From NCBI GenBank assembly GCA_016744655.1, contig JADGDY010000035.1, positions 1-34,409 of the forward strand: DNA of 34,409 nucleotides, written 5' to 3'. Positions 6,344-14,883 of this stretch are shown here, one piece after another. Both the position numbers and the translations under genes were made by a program. Within the stretch, counting starts at the first letter, position 1; every line of letters begins with the position of its first letter. This DNA comes from Bacteroidales bacterium. GTDB taxonomy: Bacteria > Bacteroidota > Bacteroidia > Bacteroidales > UBA12170. A model generated the notes under the pieces. It made no database searches. It was not told the DNA's origin and saw nothing but the letters and a program-made list of their open reading frames with translations.

Positions 6344-7438
6344 ATGAATCCATTCACATTAAATTATCATTCTGAATATTTTTGCGATAGAGAAAATGAA
6401 GTTAAAGTATTGAAAGAAAATGCTTTAAATGGATTAAATACATTAGTTCATAGCCCTAGAAGGTTAGGGAAAAGTGCTATTATTCATCATTTATTTTATC
6501 AGTTAGAGAAAGAAAACAAGTTTGAAACACTATATATTGATCTATTTGCAAGTCAAAATTTGAATGATTTTGCTCAAATATTTGGTGAAAATCTATTAAA
6601 TAGATACCATAAAAAGAATTTGGTATCAGGAATTAAAAAACTTTTTAAGGGACTTTATGCTTCCATTTCATTTTCTGCTGATGGTTCTCCCATGTTAAAC
6701 CTTGGTATAGGAGAAGGACAAATGGAAACTTCCTTAAACCAGCTGTTCAACTATTTAGAGAATAGAAAGAAACCCGTTATTGTGGCTTTTGATGAATTTC
6801 AAGAAATAGCATCATATCCTGAAAAAGCCGAAGCAGTCATTCGTACCATTACACAGCGATTAAATAATGTACATTTTATATATTCTGGAAGTTCTTTTCA
6901 TATTCTGCAGCATATGTTTTACAGTGCCAAGCAAGCTTTTTATCAAAGCAGTGAGAGCCTTATAGTTGGTAAAATTAGCGAAGAAAAATACAGAGAATTC
7001 ATTAGAGCAAATTTCGAGAAATTTAAAAAGCGTATTTCTGATGATGCCATTGATCATTTGTTGACATTTACTGATAGATACACCTATTACACGCAGGTTA
7101 TTTGTAATCAGGCATTTTATAAAACCAACAAAGGACTTGAATTAGACGAAGCCATATTATTGACTAGTAACTATATGGAAACCCGAAAGGCTGATTATTC
7201 CGGAATACTCAGACTATTATCAGATAATCAACAAAAGGTGATTATTGCAATAGCTAAAGATGGAGAGGTGAGCAAACCCACAGCAGTCGATTTTTTAATG
7301 AGAAATAAACTACCCTCTGGTTCATCTACCTTACAAGCCTTAAATGCATTATTAGAAAAAGAAATGATCTATAAATCAGAAAATGGCTATGTGGTTTATG
7401 ATGTATTTTTCCGTCGTTTTTTGGATAGATATTATTAA
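6344..7438 (+). CDS. AAA family / archaeal-type ATPase
   Basis: 364 aa. The Walker A motif SPRRLGKSA is at 37-45 and the Walker B region VIVAFDEFQ at 145-153 (D150, E151), with a sensor-1-like YSGSS at about 186-190. The C-terminal third (about 285-364) looks like a winged helix followed by a FFRRFL end. This is the architecture of the archaeal-ATPase family (PF01637-like), common as solitary genes in Bacteroidota, with unclear function; STAND-type signalling and mobile-element roles have been proposed for relatives. Here it stands alone behind a perfect palindrome that overlaps its promoter, which suggests tight or autogenous control. No toxin, nuclease or partner gene is adjacent: mutY opposes it 9 bp downstream. 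Confidence 0.8.
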   Translation: MNPFTLNYHSEYFCDRENEVKVLKENALNGLNTLVHSPRRLGKSAIIHHLFYQLEKENKFETLYIDLFASQNLNDFAQIFGENLLNRYHKKNLVSGIKKLFKGLYASISFSADGSPMLNLGIGEGQMETSLNQLFNYLENRKKPVIVAFDEFQEIASYPEKAEAVIRTITQRLNNVHFIYSGSSFHILQHMFYSAKQAFYQSSESLIVGKISEEKYREFIRANFEKFKKRISDDAIDHLLTFTDRYTYYTQVICNQAFYKTNKGLELDEAILLTSNYMETRKADYSGILRLLSDNQQKVIIAIAKDGEVSKPTAVDFLMRNKLPSGSSTLQALNALLEKEMIYKSENGYVVYDVFFRRFLDRYY

Positions 7439-7447
7439 ACTCAAAAT

Positions 7448-8485
7448 TTAGAGTAGAGTTTTTAAATAATTCTCTACAGGCTTAGGGAAAGCAAAAGTAT
7501 CAATGTTTTCAATTTTAACTTGTTCATAGTGGTTATTCTGAAACTTATTGATTTCAATTTCAAAGAAACGAATCTTTAATAATCTATGGGTGAGTTTATG
7601 TTCAACTTCTTGTATACTGGTTATCTTGAAAGGTTCTTGTCCTACCAATTTTTTAAAGTCTTTACTGTCTATAATACCCTCCTCCGAAATTTGTTTTTCG
7701 GTTTCTATTAAAGGTAATTGATAGAGTCCTTTCCATATATTTTCCTCTTGTCTTTTTTCTATGAGTAGTTCTTCGCCTTTTTTGAGGAGGATAAAATTAA
7801 GATATCGCTCTTTTACTTTTAGCTTTTTCAGTTTAATAGGTAGCAAATTCACTTTGTGGTTGGCAAACGAAGCACAAGAATTAACGAGTGGGCATTGTAT
7901 GCAATCAGGATTTTTCGGTTTGCAGAATAAGGCACCAAATTCCATGATGGCTTGATTATAGGTGGCAGCACGACTTTTTATAAGTGATTTTTGAGCCAAA
8001 ACATCGAATTCTTTCTTACCGGGAGTGGAATTTATAGGAGTTTCGATGCCAAAATATCTAGATAATACTCTAAAAACATTGCCATCGACCACAGCAAATG
8101 GTAAATCAAATGCTAAAGATGCAACTGCAGCAGCTGTATAAGGACCAATTCCTTTTAAAGCAATGATATCTTTATAATTAGATGGAAACACAGCATTATG
8201 TTGTTCTACAATTTGTTTTGCAGCGAATTTCATGTTTCTGGCTCTACTATAATAACCCAATCCTTCCCACATTTTAAGCACTTGATCTTCTGACGCTTGA
8301 TGCAAGCTAATCACATTAGGAAACGCCTGAATGAAGCGTTGATAGTAGGGTAGGCCTTGTTCTACTCTGGTTTGTTGTAGTATGATTTCAGATATCCAAA
8401 TGGAGTATGCGTCCTTAGTATTTCTCCAAGGAAGCTCTCTTGCATTTTTTTCGTACCAGTTGATTAACGTATTTGAAAATGTCAT
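7448..8485 (-). CDS. mutY: A/G-specific adenine glycosylase MutY
   Basis: 345 aa. Removes adenine mispaired with 8-oxoguanine in base excision repair. E33 (SEIILQQTR), the helix-hairpin-helix LKGIGPYTA (110-118), catalytic D134 (VVDGNVFRV) and the 4Fe-4S cysteines C188, C195, C198 and C204 all sit four residues before their E. coli equivalents. The C-terminal part (about 225-345) is the MutT/NUDIX-like domain that reads 8-oxoG. I start at the ATG at 8485; the frame is open to a TTG at 8500, but that codon overlaps the -7 box TAAATTTG. The order mutY - HU - small basic protein - rng, with mutY divergent, is a conserved Bacteroidota arrangement. Confidence 0.96.
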   Translation of the reverse strand: MTFSNTLINWYEKNARELPWRNTKDAYSIWISEIILQQTRVEQGLPYYQRFIQAFPNVISLHQASEDQVLKMWEGLGYYSRARNMKFAAKQIVEQHNAVFPSNYKDIIALKGIGPYTAAAVASLAFDLPFAVVDGNVFRVLSRYFGIETPINSTPGKKEFDVLAQKSLIKSRAATYNQAIMEFGALFCKPKNPDCIQCPLVNSCASFANHKVNLLPIKLKKLKVKERYLNFILLKKGEELLIEKRQEENIWKGLYQLPLIETEKQISEEGIIDSKDFKKLVGQEPFKITSIQEVEHKLTHRLLKIRFFEIEINKFQNNHYEQVKIENIDTFAFPKPVENYLKTLL

Positions 8486-8497
8486 TTTTTGAGTAAA

Positions 8498-8505
8498 CAA
8501 ATTTA
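8498..8505 (-). promoter_or_regulatory. -7 box TAAATTTG for mutY
   Basis: Read on the minus strand, TAAATTTG ends 12 bp before the ATG at 8485. It overlaps the in-frame TTG at 8500, which supports the shorter protein. Confidence 0.6.
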
Positions 8506-8544
8506 TTTTGAGTTAATTAGCTAAAAAATATTTTGCATATTTTA

Positions 8545-8574
8545 TTTGCAAAGTTGAAAAAAAATATATCTTTG
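8545..8574 (+). promoter_or_regulatory. Promoter of the HU gene
   Basis: TTTG (8545-8548), an 18-bp spacer and TATCTTTG (8567-8574) give a good Bacteroidota promoter. The start would be near 8580, leaving a leader of about 37 nt. Confidence 0.75.
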
Positions 8575-8616
8575 CACCCCATTTAGTAAAATAAAATTTT
8601 AAATAAATATAAGATC

Positions 8617-8901
8617 ATGACTAAAGCAGAAATCGTAGCAGATATTGCGAACAAAACAGGTATTGAAAAGATTGCTGTACAAAAAACTGTTGAAGCTTTC
8701 ATGGATGCTATCAAAGACTCCATGGTTAACGGAGAAAATGTATATCTAAGAGGTTTTGGAAGTTTTGTAATTAAGAGAAGAGCAGAAAAAACAGGTAGAA
8801 ACATTTCTAAGAATACTACTATCATTATTCCAGCTCATAATATTCCTTCATTCAAGCCAGCAAAAAGTTTTGTAGGTGAAGTGAAAAATAGCGTTAAATA
8901 A
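8617..8901 (+). CDS. HU-family DNA-binding protein
   Basis: 94 aa, the normal length of HU/IHF subunits. This histone-like protein binds and bends DNA as a dimer in the nucleoid. The motif RGFGSF (about 45-50) and the beta-arm segment AHNIPSFKPAK (about 73-83) are the family hallmarks; the arm carries the Bacteroidota variant of the usual PARKVPAFKAGK. It has a strong promoter, and the next gene, a 29-aa basic protein, follows after 16 bp, so the two are probably co-transcribed up to the terminator at 9018-9055. Confidence 0.97.
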   Translation: MTKAEIVADIANKTGIEKIAVQKTVEAFMDAIKDSMVNGENVYLRGFGSFVIKRRAEKTGRNISKNTTIIIPAHNIPSFKPAKSFVGEVKNSVK

Positions 8902-8917
8902 TTTAAACTTACTAGAT

Positions 8918-9007
8918 ATGCCTAGCGGAAAGAAAAGAAAAAGACATAAAATGTCTACGCACAAGCGTAAGAAGCGTCTGAGAAAAAACAGACACAAGAA
9001 AAAATAA
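8918..9007 (+). CDS. AURKAIP1/COX24-domain small basic protein (probable ribosomal protein)
   Basis: 29 aa starting MPSGKKRKRHKMSTHKRKK, with more than half of its residues Lys, Arg or His. It matches the short Bacteroidota proteins labelled AURKAIP1/COX24 domain, related to mitoribosomal protein mS38, which binds the small subunit near the decoding region. I infer a ribosomal role; the size and charge agree with bacterial counterparts such as mycobacterial bS22. It lies 16 bp after the HU gene and is followed by a strong terminator, so the two form a short transcript. It is easily missed by automatic annotation because of its size. Confidence 0.85.
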   Translation: MPSGKKRKRHKMSTHKRKKRLRKNRHKKK

Positions 9008-9017
9008 TCTAAACTAG

Positions 9018-9055
9018 AAAAACCAAGGTTGTTTGAATGAATAGCCTTGGTTTTT
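9018..9055 (+). terminator. Intrinsic terminator after the HU / small basic protein transcript
   Basis: AAAAACCAAGG (9018-9028) pairs with CCTTGGTTTTT (9045-9055) around a 16-nt loop whose ends can pair further. The T run completes a standard Rho-independent terminator. Confidence 0.85.
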
Positions 9056-9108
9056 ATTCTTCCCTTTCGAAAGAAAACTCAATTACCTTCCTTTTTTTCT
9101 TCCCAAAA

Positions 9109-9131
9109 CAACTAATCAAAGCGGTTAGTTG
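9109..9131. promoter_or_regulatory. Small dyad upstream of rng
   Basis: CAACTAA (9109-9115) and TTAGTTG (9125-9131) are inverted around 9 bp, 31 bp before the rng start. A near -7 match (TATATTTA) follows it. This could be a regulatory site or simply the promoter region. Confidence 0.3.
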
Positions 9132-9161
9132 CACTTTTATATTTAAACGTTCCTAATTTAA

Positions 9162-10712
9162 ATGAATAGAGAACTAGTTATAAACTCTGGCCCCAACGAG
9201 GTAGAGATCGCCCTTTTGGAAGAAAACCAACTTGTTGAGCTGCATAAAGATAAAACCAATAGTAGTTTTTCTGTTGGAGATATCTATTTGGGTCGCGTTA
9301 GAAAAATCATGCCCGGTTTAAATGCCGCCTTTGTGGATGTGGGTTATGAACGCGATGCCTTTCTACATTATCTCGATCTTGGTCCCCAAGTACTTACATA
9401 TAATAAATACATTCGAACTTTAATGAATGGAACAGGCGGCGAAGACGTCTACCAAAGCATTAAACTAGAAAAAGACATTCAGAAAACAGGTAAAATCAAT
9501 GCGGTATTAAAGCAAAATCAAAGCGTTTTAATACAAATTGCTAAAGAACCTATTTCATCTAAAGGACCTAGAATTTCTACCGAGATATCATTTGCAGGTC
9601 GATATATGGTATTATTACCATTTTCAGATAAAATCAGCATCTCTCAAAAGATAAAGAGCGCAGAGGAAAGAAAAAGACTTAAACGATTAATAACCAGTAT
9701 CCGTCCCAAAAACTTTGGAGTAATTGTGCGCACCATGGCCGAAAACCGAATGGTTGCCGAACTCGATACCGACCTTAGAAATTTGGTTAAAAAATGGGAA
9801 AACGTATACAAGAAACTCGATCATAAGTCGAAACCACCCATTAAAGTGGTGAGTGAACTTAACAGAACATCCACCATATTAAGAGATTTGCTTAACGAAT
9901 CTTTCAACAGCATCAAAATAAATGAGCCTAGCATAGCAGAAGAAATTAAATCTTTTGTGGAAAGAATAGCTCCTGGAAAATCTAATATTGTAAACCTAAT
10001 TAAAGGAAAATCAATATTTGAACAAACTGGAGTCGACAAGCAAATCAAATCTTCCTTCGGTAAGATTGTTACTATAAAAAGTGGAATTTATTTGATTATT
10101 GAACACACAGAGGCCATGCACGTAATCGACGTGAATAGTGGTCACCGTGTGAATAAAGATAAATCCCAAGAAGAAAATGCCCTCCAAACCAATATAGAGT
10201 CGGCTAGCGAAATAGCTAGGCAATTGCGACTTAGAGATATGGGAGGGATTATAGTGATCGATTTTATCGACATGAACCAAGCAGCCAATAGAAGAGCATT
10301 ATTTGCTCATATGAAAGAAGAGATGGGAAAAGATCGTGCTAAACACACCATTTTACCTCCTTCAAAATTTGGATTGGTACAAATTACTCGTCAACGTGTA
10401 CGCCCGGAAATGAATATTGAAATTCAAGAACAATGTCCGGTTTGTAATGGTTCTGGCGAGGTAAGCCCAAGTGTATTATTGATCGATGATATTCAAAATA
10501 ATCTAGCTTATCTTATAAATGAGCAAAATGAGAAATCATTGAAAATCATTGTTCATCCTTTTGTTTATGCTTTTATTAGAAGCAAATTTCGCCATATACA
10601 GCGCAAGTGGTATAAGGAGTTAAATAGCTGGGTAAAAGTAGAAGAAGACAGCTCTTATCATCAATTAGAGTATCATATCTTCAATAGCAACGATGAGGAA
10701 ATCAAGCTTTAA
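9162..10712 (+). CDS. rng: Ribonuclease G/E family endoribonuclease
   Basis: 516 aa, the length of RNase G rather than full RNase E. It cleaves single-stranded AU-rich RNA during rRNA and mRNA processing. The N-terminal S1-type RNA-binding region is visible at about 37-125 (GDIYLGRV...AAFVDVG). The catalytic magnesium residues are D323 and N325 in IDVNSGHRV and D367 in VIDFIDM. The zinc-link CPVC is at 425-428, and the C-terminal part (about 440-516) is the small dimerisation domain. There is no long disordered degradosome tail. The next gene starts 3 bp after the stop, so the PAP2-like membrane protein is co-translated. Confidence 0.95.
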   Translation: MNRELVINSGPNEVEIALLEENQLVELHKDKTNSSFSVGDIYLGRVRKIMPGLNAAFVDVGYERDAFLHYLDLGPQVLTYNKYIRTLMNGTGGEDVYQSIKLEKDIQKTGKINAVLKQNQSVLIQIAKEPISSKGPRISTEISFAGRYMVLLPFSDKISISQKIKSAEERKRLKRLITSIRPKNFGVIVRTMAENRMVAELDTDLRNLVKKWENVYKKLDHKSKPPIKVVSELNRTSTILRDLLNESFNSIKINEPSIAEEIKSFVERIAPGKSNIVNLIKGKSIFEQTGVDKQIKSSFGKIVTIKSGIYLIIEHTEAMHVIDVNSGHRVNKDKSQEENALQTNIESASEIARQLRLRDMGGIIVIDFIDMNQAANRRALFAHMKEEMGKDRAKHTILPPSKFGLVQITRQRVRPEMNIEIQEQCPVCNGSGEVSPSVLLIDDIQNNLAYLINEQNEKSLKIIVHPFVYAFIRSKFRHIQRKWYKELNSWVKVEEDSSYHQLEYHIFNSNDEEIKL

Positions 10713-10715
10713 GAC

Positions 10716-11330
10716 TTGGGAAAGCAACTAGCGATATTTATAAGTTATTTATTCCACCCATTGTGGATGCCATTGTATGTGATGTTGATGTTTTGGAATA
10801 TCAACTCCAAGGCTATGTTTATTAGCAACGATATGGTTTGGCTTTATATATTGCTAGTTGTTTTTATTAATACCCTCCTCATTCCCATTTTGCTTTTTCT
10901 GATGATGAAACGCATGAAAATCATCGAAAGTTTACAGCTCGATTCCCAAAAAGATCGCTTTTATCCCTTCGCCATTATTGGCATTTTTTATTTAACCACT
11001 TGGTATGTTTTCCACAGTATTGAGATATTTACTTATTTGTCTCTGGTATTTGTATTGGCAGCAGTTTTGGTTTTCTTGGCTTTAGGAGTGAATCTTTTCT
11101 GGAAAATATCTATTCATAGCATGTCGATGGGCGCTATGAGTGCAGCTGTATTGTATTTAACTGCGGTGCATTTTATTGAATCCACTTGGCCTGTTTACTC
11201 CATATTTTTACTGAGTGGATTAGTGGGTTTTGCTCGCCTAAAACTTAAAGCTCACACATCGGCACAGGTTTATGTAGGATTCCTTATGGGAGCTGCTGTA
11301 CTTACCGCTTTTACTTTTGGTTTCTTATAG
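10716..11330 (+). CDS. PAP2-superfamily-like integral membrane protein
   Basis: 204 aa with about six hydrophobic helices. The family is the divergent phosphatase-PAP2-like group that often follows rng in Bacteroidota. Remnants of the PAP2 signatures can be seen: QKDRFYP (near 78-84), IHSMSMG (near 133-139), and RLKLKAHTSAQVYVG near 174-188, where a histidine is kept but the usual final aspartate is not. Phosphatase activity is therefore doubtful. The start is TTG at 10716, 3 bp after rng: the first ATG (codon 18) would remove the conserved segment SYLFHPLWMP. This is the one gene here where I prefer a non-ATG start. Confidence 0.75.
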   Translation: MGKQLAIFISYLFHPLWMPLYVMLMFWNINSKAMFISNDMVWLYILLVVFINTLLIPILLFLMMKRMKIIESLQLDSQKDRFYPFAIIGIFYLTTWYVFHSIEIFTYLSLVFVLAAVLVFLALGVNLFWKISIHSMSMGAMSAAVLYLTAVHFIESTWPVYSIFLLSGLVGFARLKLKAHTSAQVYVGFLMGAAVLTAFTFGFL

Positions 11331-11351
11331 GTCCTTTTTGTCTTATTTCCG

Positions 11352-11359
11352 TAACTTTG
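11352..11359 (+). promoter_or_regulatory. -7 box TAACTTTG for the CYTH gene
   Basis: TAACTTTG fits TAnnTTTG, 16 bp before the ATG at 11376. No well-spaced -33 TTTG was found. Confidence 0.5.
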
Positions 11360-11375
11360 TTTTAAATCGTTTACT

Positions 11376-11843
11376 ATGGCTCTAGAAATAGAAAGAAAGT
11401 TTTTGGTTAATGGTGATTTTAAATCATTGGCACACAAAAGTTATAGAATCACTCAGGGATTTTTATCCTCAGTTCCCGAAAGAACAATACGCATTAGAAT
11501 AAGAGAAGAACAAGCTTTTCTTACCATAAAAGGCAAAGGAAATGCCTCAGGAACCTCTCGTTACGAATGGGAAAAAGAAATAAAACTAGAGGAGGCCAAG
11601 GAATTATTATTACTCGCTGAACCAGGAATTATCGATAAAACCAGATATTTAGTGGCAGTGGGAAATCATGTATTCGAGGTGGACGAGTTTTATGGAGACA
11701 ATAAAGGATTAATACTAGCCGAAGTAGAATTATCCTCAGAAGAAGAAACCTTCGAAAAACCAGCATGGCTAGGAAAGGAAGTAACGGGAGATGCACGGTA
11801 TTATAATTCTCAGTTGAGTAAAATTCCGTTTAATTGCTTTTAG
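11376..11843 (+). CDS. CYTH-domain (triphosphate tunnel) phosphohydrolase
   Basis: 155 aa, a single-domain CYTH protein. The N-terminal ExExK signature appears as EIERK (4-8). Further tunnel residues are the basic IRIRI strand (about 38-42), the lysines of TIKGKG, and the acidic EVEL strand (about 115-118). The C-terminal EVTGDARYYNSQLS matches the short bacterial enzymes of the NE1496/ygiF-like group. Such proteins hydrolyse inorganic triphosphate or nucleoside triphosphates with a divalent metal; adenylate cyclase or thiamine-triphosphatase activity occurs in other branches. It converges on tsaB, with only 25 bp between stop codons. Confidence 0.87.
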   Translation: MALEIERKFLVNGDFKSLAHKSYRITQGFLSSVPERTIRIRIREEQAFLTIKGKGNASGTSRYEWEKEIKLEEAKELLLLAEPGIIDKTRYLVAVGNHVFEVDEFYGDNKGLILAEVELSSEEETFEKPAWLGKEVTGDARYYNSQLSKIPFNCF

Positions 11844-11868
11844 TTTTTTGCTAATGGCCAATAACAAC

Positions 11869-12573
11869 CTATCTCAATCCCTTAACCTTAGGAATACCAG
11901 CAATAAATTCTTTTAAATAGAAAGGCTCAAAGTAGGCTACATCTTCAAAATCTTGCTTGTTGAACGCCTCTTCTGACAGTTGGAGCATACCACGGCTAGA
12001 GCAATGGATATCGGGGTAGATTTTTATCTCGTCCCTCTCCTTAAATATTTCTTGGCATTTGGCAGCACCATCTCCAGTAAGGATAATGTGATTATTTTTA
12101 GTCTCCTCCAAGAATGAATTCTCATCTAGAATATGCGGTTTTACTTCTGTTTTAGCTTCTAATTTGTGATTATAGAAAGCGCCATAAACTTCCATTCTTC
12201 TGGCATCAATCATGGGAATAAACAGGTCATTTTCATTAAATTGGCCTTTTAGTTCTTGGGCAGCAAATTGCGCCATAGAATCTATGGTTCCGATACCAAT
12301 TATTGGCTTATCGAGGCTATAGCAAAGCCCTTTGGCAGAACTCACACCAATTCTAAGTCCGGTATAAGAACCAGGACCTTTACTCACAGCAACAGCATCT
12401 AAATCGGATAAGCTACATCCTACTTCAGCAATTACTTCCATCACAAAATTGTTAAGAACCTCAGCATGAATATTCTTTTCATTTTTTTCGCGTAAAGCCA
12501 ATAATTTTCCATCGCGAGCTAAAGCCACCGAACAAACAGGGGTGGCGGTATCTATATTTAAAATCAGTGCCAT
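11869..12573 (-). CDS. tsaB: tRNA threonylcarbamoyladenosine biosynthesis protein TsaB
   Basis: 234 aa. TsaB is the inactive actin-fold partner of TsaD in the complex that makes t6A at position 37 of ANN-reading tRNAs. The N-terminal ILNIDTATPVCSVAL and the KGPGSYTGLRIG loop (about 65-76) are characteristic. The metal-binding HxxxH residues of TsaD are absent, which separates it from that paralogue. A TATCTTTG box lies upstream on the minus strand. No other t6A gene is nearby. Confidence 0.95.
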   Translation of the reverse strand: MALILNIDTATPVCSVALARDGKLLALREKNEKNIHAEVLNNFVMEVIAEVGCSLSDLDAVAVSKGPGSYTGLRIGVSSAKGLCYSLDKPIIGIGTIDSMAQFAAQELKGQFNENDLFIPMIDARRMEVYGAFYNHKLEAKTEVKPHILDENSFLEETKNNHIILTGDGAAKCQEIFKERDEIKIYPDIHCSSRGMLQLSEEAFNKQDFEDVAYFEPFYLKEFIAGIPKVKGLR

Positions 12574-12590
12574 AATATTATTTGAAGGCG

Positions 12591-12598
12591 CAAAGATA
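12591..12598 (-). promoter_or_regulatory. -7 box TATCTTTG for tsaB
   Basis: On the minus strand TATCTTTG ends 17 bp before the ATG at 12573. No clear -33 element was seen. Confidence 0.5.
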
Positions 12599-12710
12599 AT
12601 GCTTTGTTTGAAAATGGGATGATGATAAATGTTTAAAAATCTATTTGCGCGTATTAATACAATTATCTAATCCTTTTGACGATATAAATATTTGAGTTAT
12701 TTTTACCAAA

Positions 12711-12750
12711 CTTCAGTATACCTCATCATATGGATTCAGGTATACTGAAG
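12711..12750. repeat. Perfect 13-bp inverted repeat
   Basis: CTTCAGTATACCT (12711-12723) and AGGTATACTGAAG (12738-12750) are exact complements around a 14-nt loop. No T run follows, so it is not a standard terminator. It lies at the boundary between the tsaB core and the accessory island and could be an operator, an element end or a recombination site. Confidence 0.6.
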
Positions 12751-13017
12751 AAACTTACTTATATAAACAAGTTGTGGTCAATATCACTGAGAAAATGTCA
12801 ATGAATATTTTAGACAACTTTGATGTGAATATAAGGAGTTATAATGAAAGATGTTTAGAAAAAATAATAAATCAGATTGTATGTTAACTGAAACCTGTAT
12901 GAATAAAATTCGTGATGAAAAATAAAGGTATTTACTATAGAGATTAGCTGAATAAGCTATGAATCAGTGATTATGAAGAAATAATAGCAGAATTTGACGT
13001 TAGTAAAATAATATATA

Positions 13018-13578
13018 ATGAAAGTGAGACAAAATATATCTGCAGAATATGCAAAAGACCTATTACTTGATAATAAGCCTTTGATTGATTTTTATATTTC
13101 AGGGATACTTGATATTGTTGATTTTGATAAAAATGACAAAATTATTCGAATAGAAAATTGCTTTGTGGAAAGTTTTAAATCTGAATCGGTTGAATTTTTG
13201 ACAAAAATAGAATTTGCAAACTCTGAATTTAAAAAGTGTACTTTTTCATTTGCTTATTTCTCTGGTGGCTTGAATATTGAAAAGTGCATTTTTTATGATT
13301 ACCTCGATTTTCAATGTGGCGGTCATAATAGTATTTCAAATGCATTTATGATTAAGAATTCAATATTTAATGAATTTGTTAATTTTTTAGATTGCATATA
13401 TAATGGTCCCGTTGAGATTTCAGATAATGTTTTTAAAAAGGGTACTAATCTTCTTGGAAACAAATGTCAATCGTATAAAGTTAGTTTTGATGTGCTACCT
13501 TGCATTGAGAATAATAAAGGAAAAATAGATTTAAATGGAGAAGGCGGTTTAAAAATGAATTTAATTGATATGACTTGA
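13018..13578 (+). CDS. Hypothetical protein with pentapeptide/beta-helix-like repeats
   Basis: 186 aa; not recognised as a named family. From about residue 45 to 150, short segments with aromatic and cysteine residues at regular spacing recur (for example IENCFVES, FKKCTFSF, IEKCIFYD, IKNSIFNE, ISDNVFKK), a pattern typical of a right-handed beta-helix or degenerate pentapeptide-repeat solenoid. There is no signal peptide, so it should be cytoplasmic. Coding is AT-rich like the neighbouring accessory genes. Proteins of this look sometimes act as immunity proteins in polymorphic toxin systems, but no toxin lies next to it, so that remains a guess. No clear promoter or partner was found. Confidence 0.6.
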   Translation: MKVRQNISAEYAKDLLLDNKPLIDFYISGILDIVDFDKNDKIIRIENCFVESFKSESVEFLTKIEFANSEFKKCTFSFAYFSGGLNIEKCIFYDYLDFQCGGHNSISNAFMIKNSIFNEFVNFLDCIYNGPVEISDNVFKKGTNLLGNKCQSYKVSFDVLPCIENNKGKIDLNGEGGLKMNLIDMT

Positions 13579-13775
13579 ATTGAAAGAAATACTGGCCACA
13601 ACACGCTATATATTTCATGACGGTATTAGTCTTAAACATTTAAGATTATGGCAAATAAATTAGTATATTCGTAGGCAGATAAATTTTGGCTAAGAAATCC
13701 GCCACGAAAATATTTAGCCACACGGTTATCGCTTTTTAAAACAGAAAAGACATTAATAATTATTAATTGAAAAAG

Positions 13776-14876
13776 ATGAATAAAAAGAAGAAGACAAAGG
13801 TTATAGTATTTTCAATACTTGGTATAATACTTATTGGCGCGATATATATATACTTTGCATTTGCTTGGATGTTTTTTGTAAAGCCCAAAGATGGTGGTCA
13901 AAATTACAGTCAAGAAATTCATTTTATCGCAGGAAGCAAAACTGGAGAAAATGGCTATGAAGATGGCAAAGGAAATGAAGTAAGAATGTCTAAGCCAATA
14001 CGTTTGGCAACCCTAAACGACAGTACAGTTATTTTTGCAGATATTAATAATCACTCTATTCGTGCTATTTCTTCTGACGGACAAGTTTCAACTTTAGCAG
14101 GTGGTCCTGATAAGCAAGGCTATCAAAATGGATTAATAAATAACGCAAAATTTGATAACCCCCATGGATTGGCAGTTAGAGATGATGGCGTTATAGCAGT
14201 TGCTGAAGTAAAAAATAATACAATCAGATTAATTACACCGAATGTAAAAAACGGAGAAATTACATATACTGTTTCAACATTGGCAGGAATAGAAGGTGAA
14301 AGTGGATGTCTGGATGGTGACAACAAAATTGCTTTATTTGACTCCCCACATTCTATTGCTTGGGGACAAAATGGAGAATTATTTGTAGCAGATATTGGCA
14401 ATTCAAGAATAAGAATGATTTTTAATGGAGAAACAACGACTGTTGCAGGAAGAGATGAAACTGGGAAAGATGATGGGGATTTACAAACCGGAACTCTTAA
14501 ATACCCAATGGATATTGTTACGGATGATATAGGAAATCTTTGGATTATTGATGCCGGAACAATGACAATAAGAAAATGGAATAAAGGCAAAGGATTATCA
14601 ACTCCGTTTCCAAAAGCTGAAATTGCAATGCCTCATGGTATTTCATTGATAAACAACAGTTATGTAGTAATTGCTGAGATGTACGGTCACAGAATACTAT
14701 TATATGACATAAAATCAGGGCAAGTTTCAACAGTCTGCGGAACTACAGAAAAAGGAATAGGAAACGGAAAAATATCAAAACCAGCAGCAGTTTTAGTTAA
14801 GGACAATATGATATGGATTGCAGATTTAGGTAATCACAGAATTGTGAATGTTGATATTCCTAATTTAGATAAATAA
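13776..14876 (+). CDS. Membrane-anchored NHL-repeat beta-propeller protein
   Basis: 366 aa from the ATG at 13776 (a TTG three codons earlier is not needed). A basic N-terminus is followed by one hydrophobic helix (about 8-31) that acts as an uncleaved anchor or signal, with the rest outside the cytoplasmic membrane. Blades of the NHL type repeat through the protein: motifs such as FADINNHSIRAI, FVADIGNSRIRMI and WIADLGNHRIVNV alternate with VSTLAGG, TVAGRD and VSTVCG turns, giving about six blades. Such propellers are usually binding platforms. The gene is preceded by 197 bp without a gene and followed by repeat 14884-14967. The ligand or partner is unknown. Confidence 0.78.
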   Translation: MNKKKKTKVIVFSILGIILIGAIYIYFAFAWMFFVKPKDGGQNYSQEIHFIAGSKTGENGYEDGKGNEVRMSKPIRLATLNDSTVIFADINNHSIRAISSDGQVSTLAGGPDKQGYQNGLINNAKFDNPHGLAVRDDGVIAVAEVKNNTIRLITPNVKNGEITYTVSTLAGIEGESGCLDGDNKIALFDSPHSIAWGQNGELFVADIGNSRIRMIFNGETTTVAGRDETGKDDGDLQTGTLKYPMDIVTDDIGNLWIIDAGTMTIRKWNKGKGLSTPFPKAEIAMPHGISLINNSYVVIAEMYGHRILLYDIKSGQVSTVCGTTEKGIGNGKISKPAAVLVKDNMIWIADLGNHRIVNVDIPNLDK

Positions 14877-14883
14877 CAAGCGA

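Larger units (their letters stand above)
12574..13017. other. Left edge of accessory island; no clear gene
   Basis: 444 bp, AT-rich. It holds the tsaB -7 box (12591-12598), a 13-bp-arm palindrome (12711-12750) and a 30-codon open frame (12795-12887) too short and unsupported to call. Several broken frames precede the ATG at 13018, suggesting decayed coding sequence. From here to about 21840 the gene content looks accessory. Confidence 0.5.

Noticed and set aside
12795..12887. 30-codon frame starting MSMNILDNF
   Set aside because: Too short, with no promoter or recognisable similarity.
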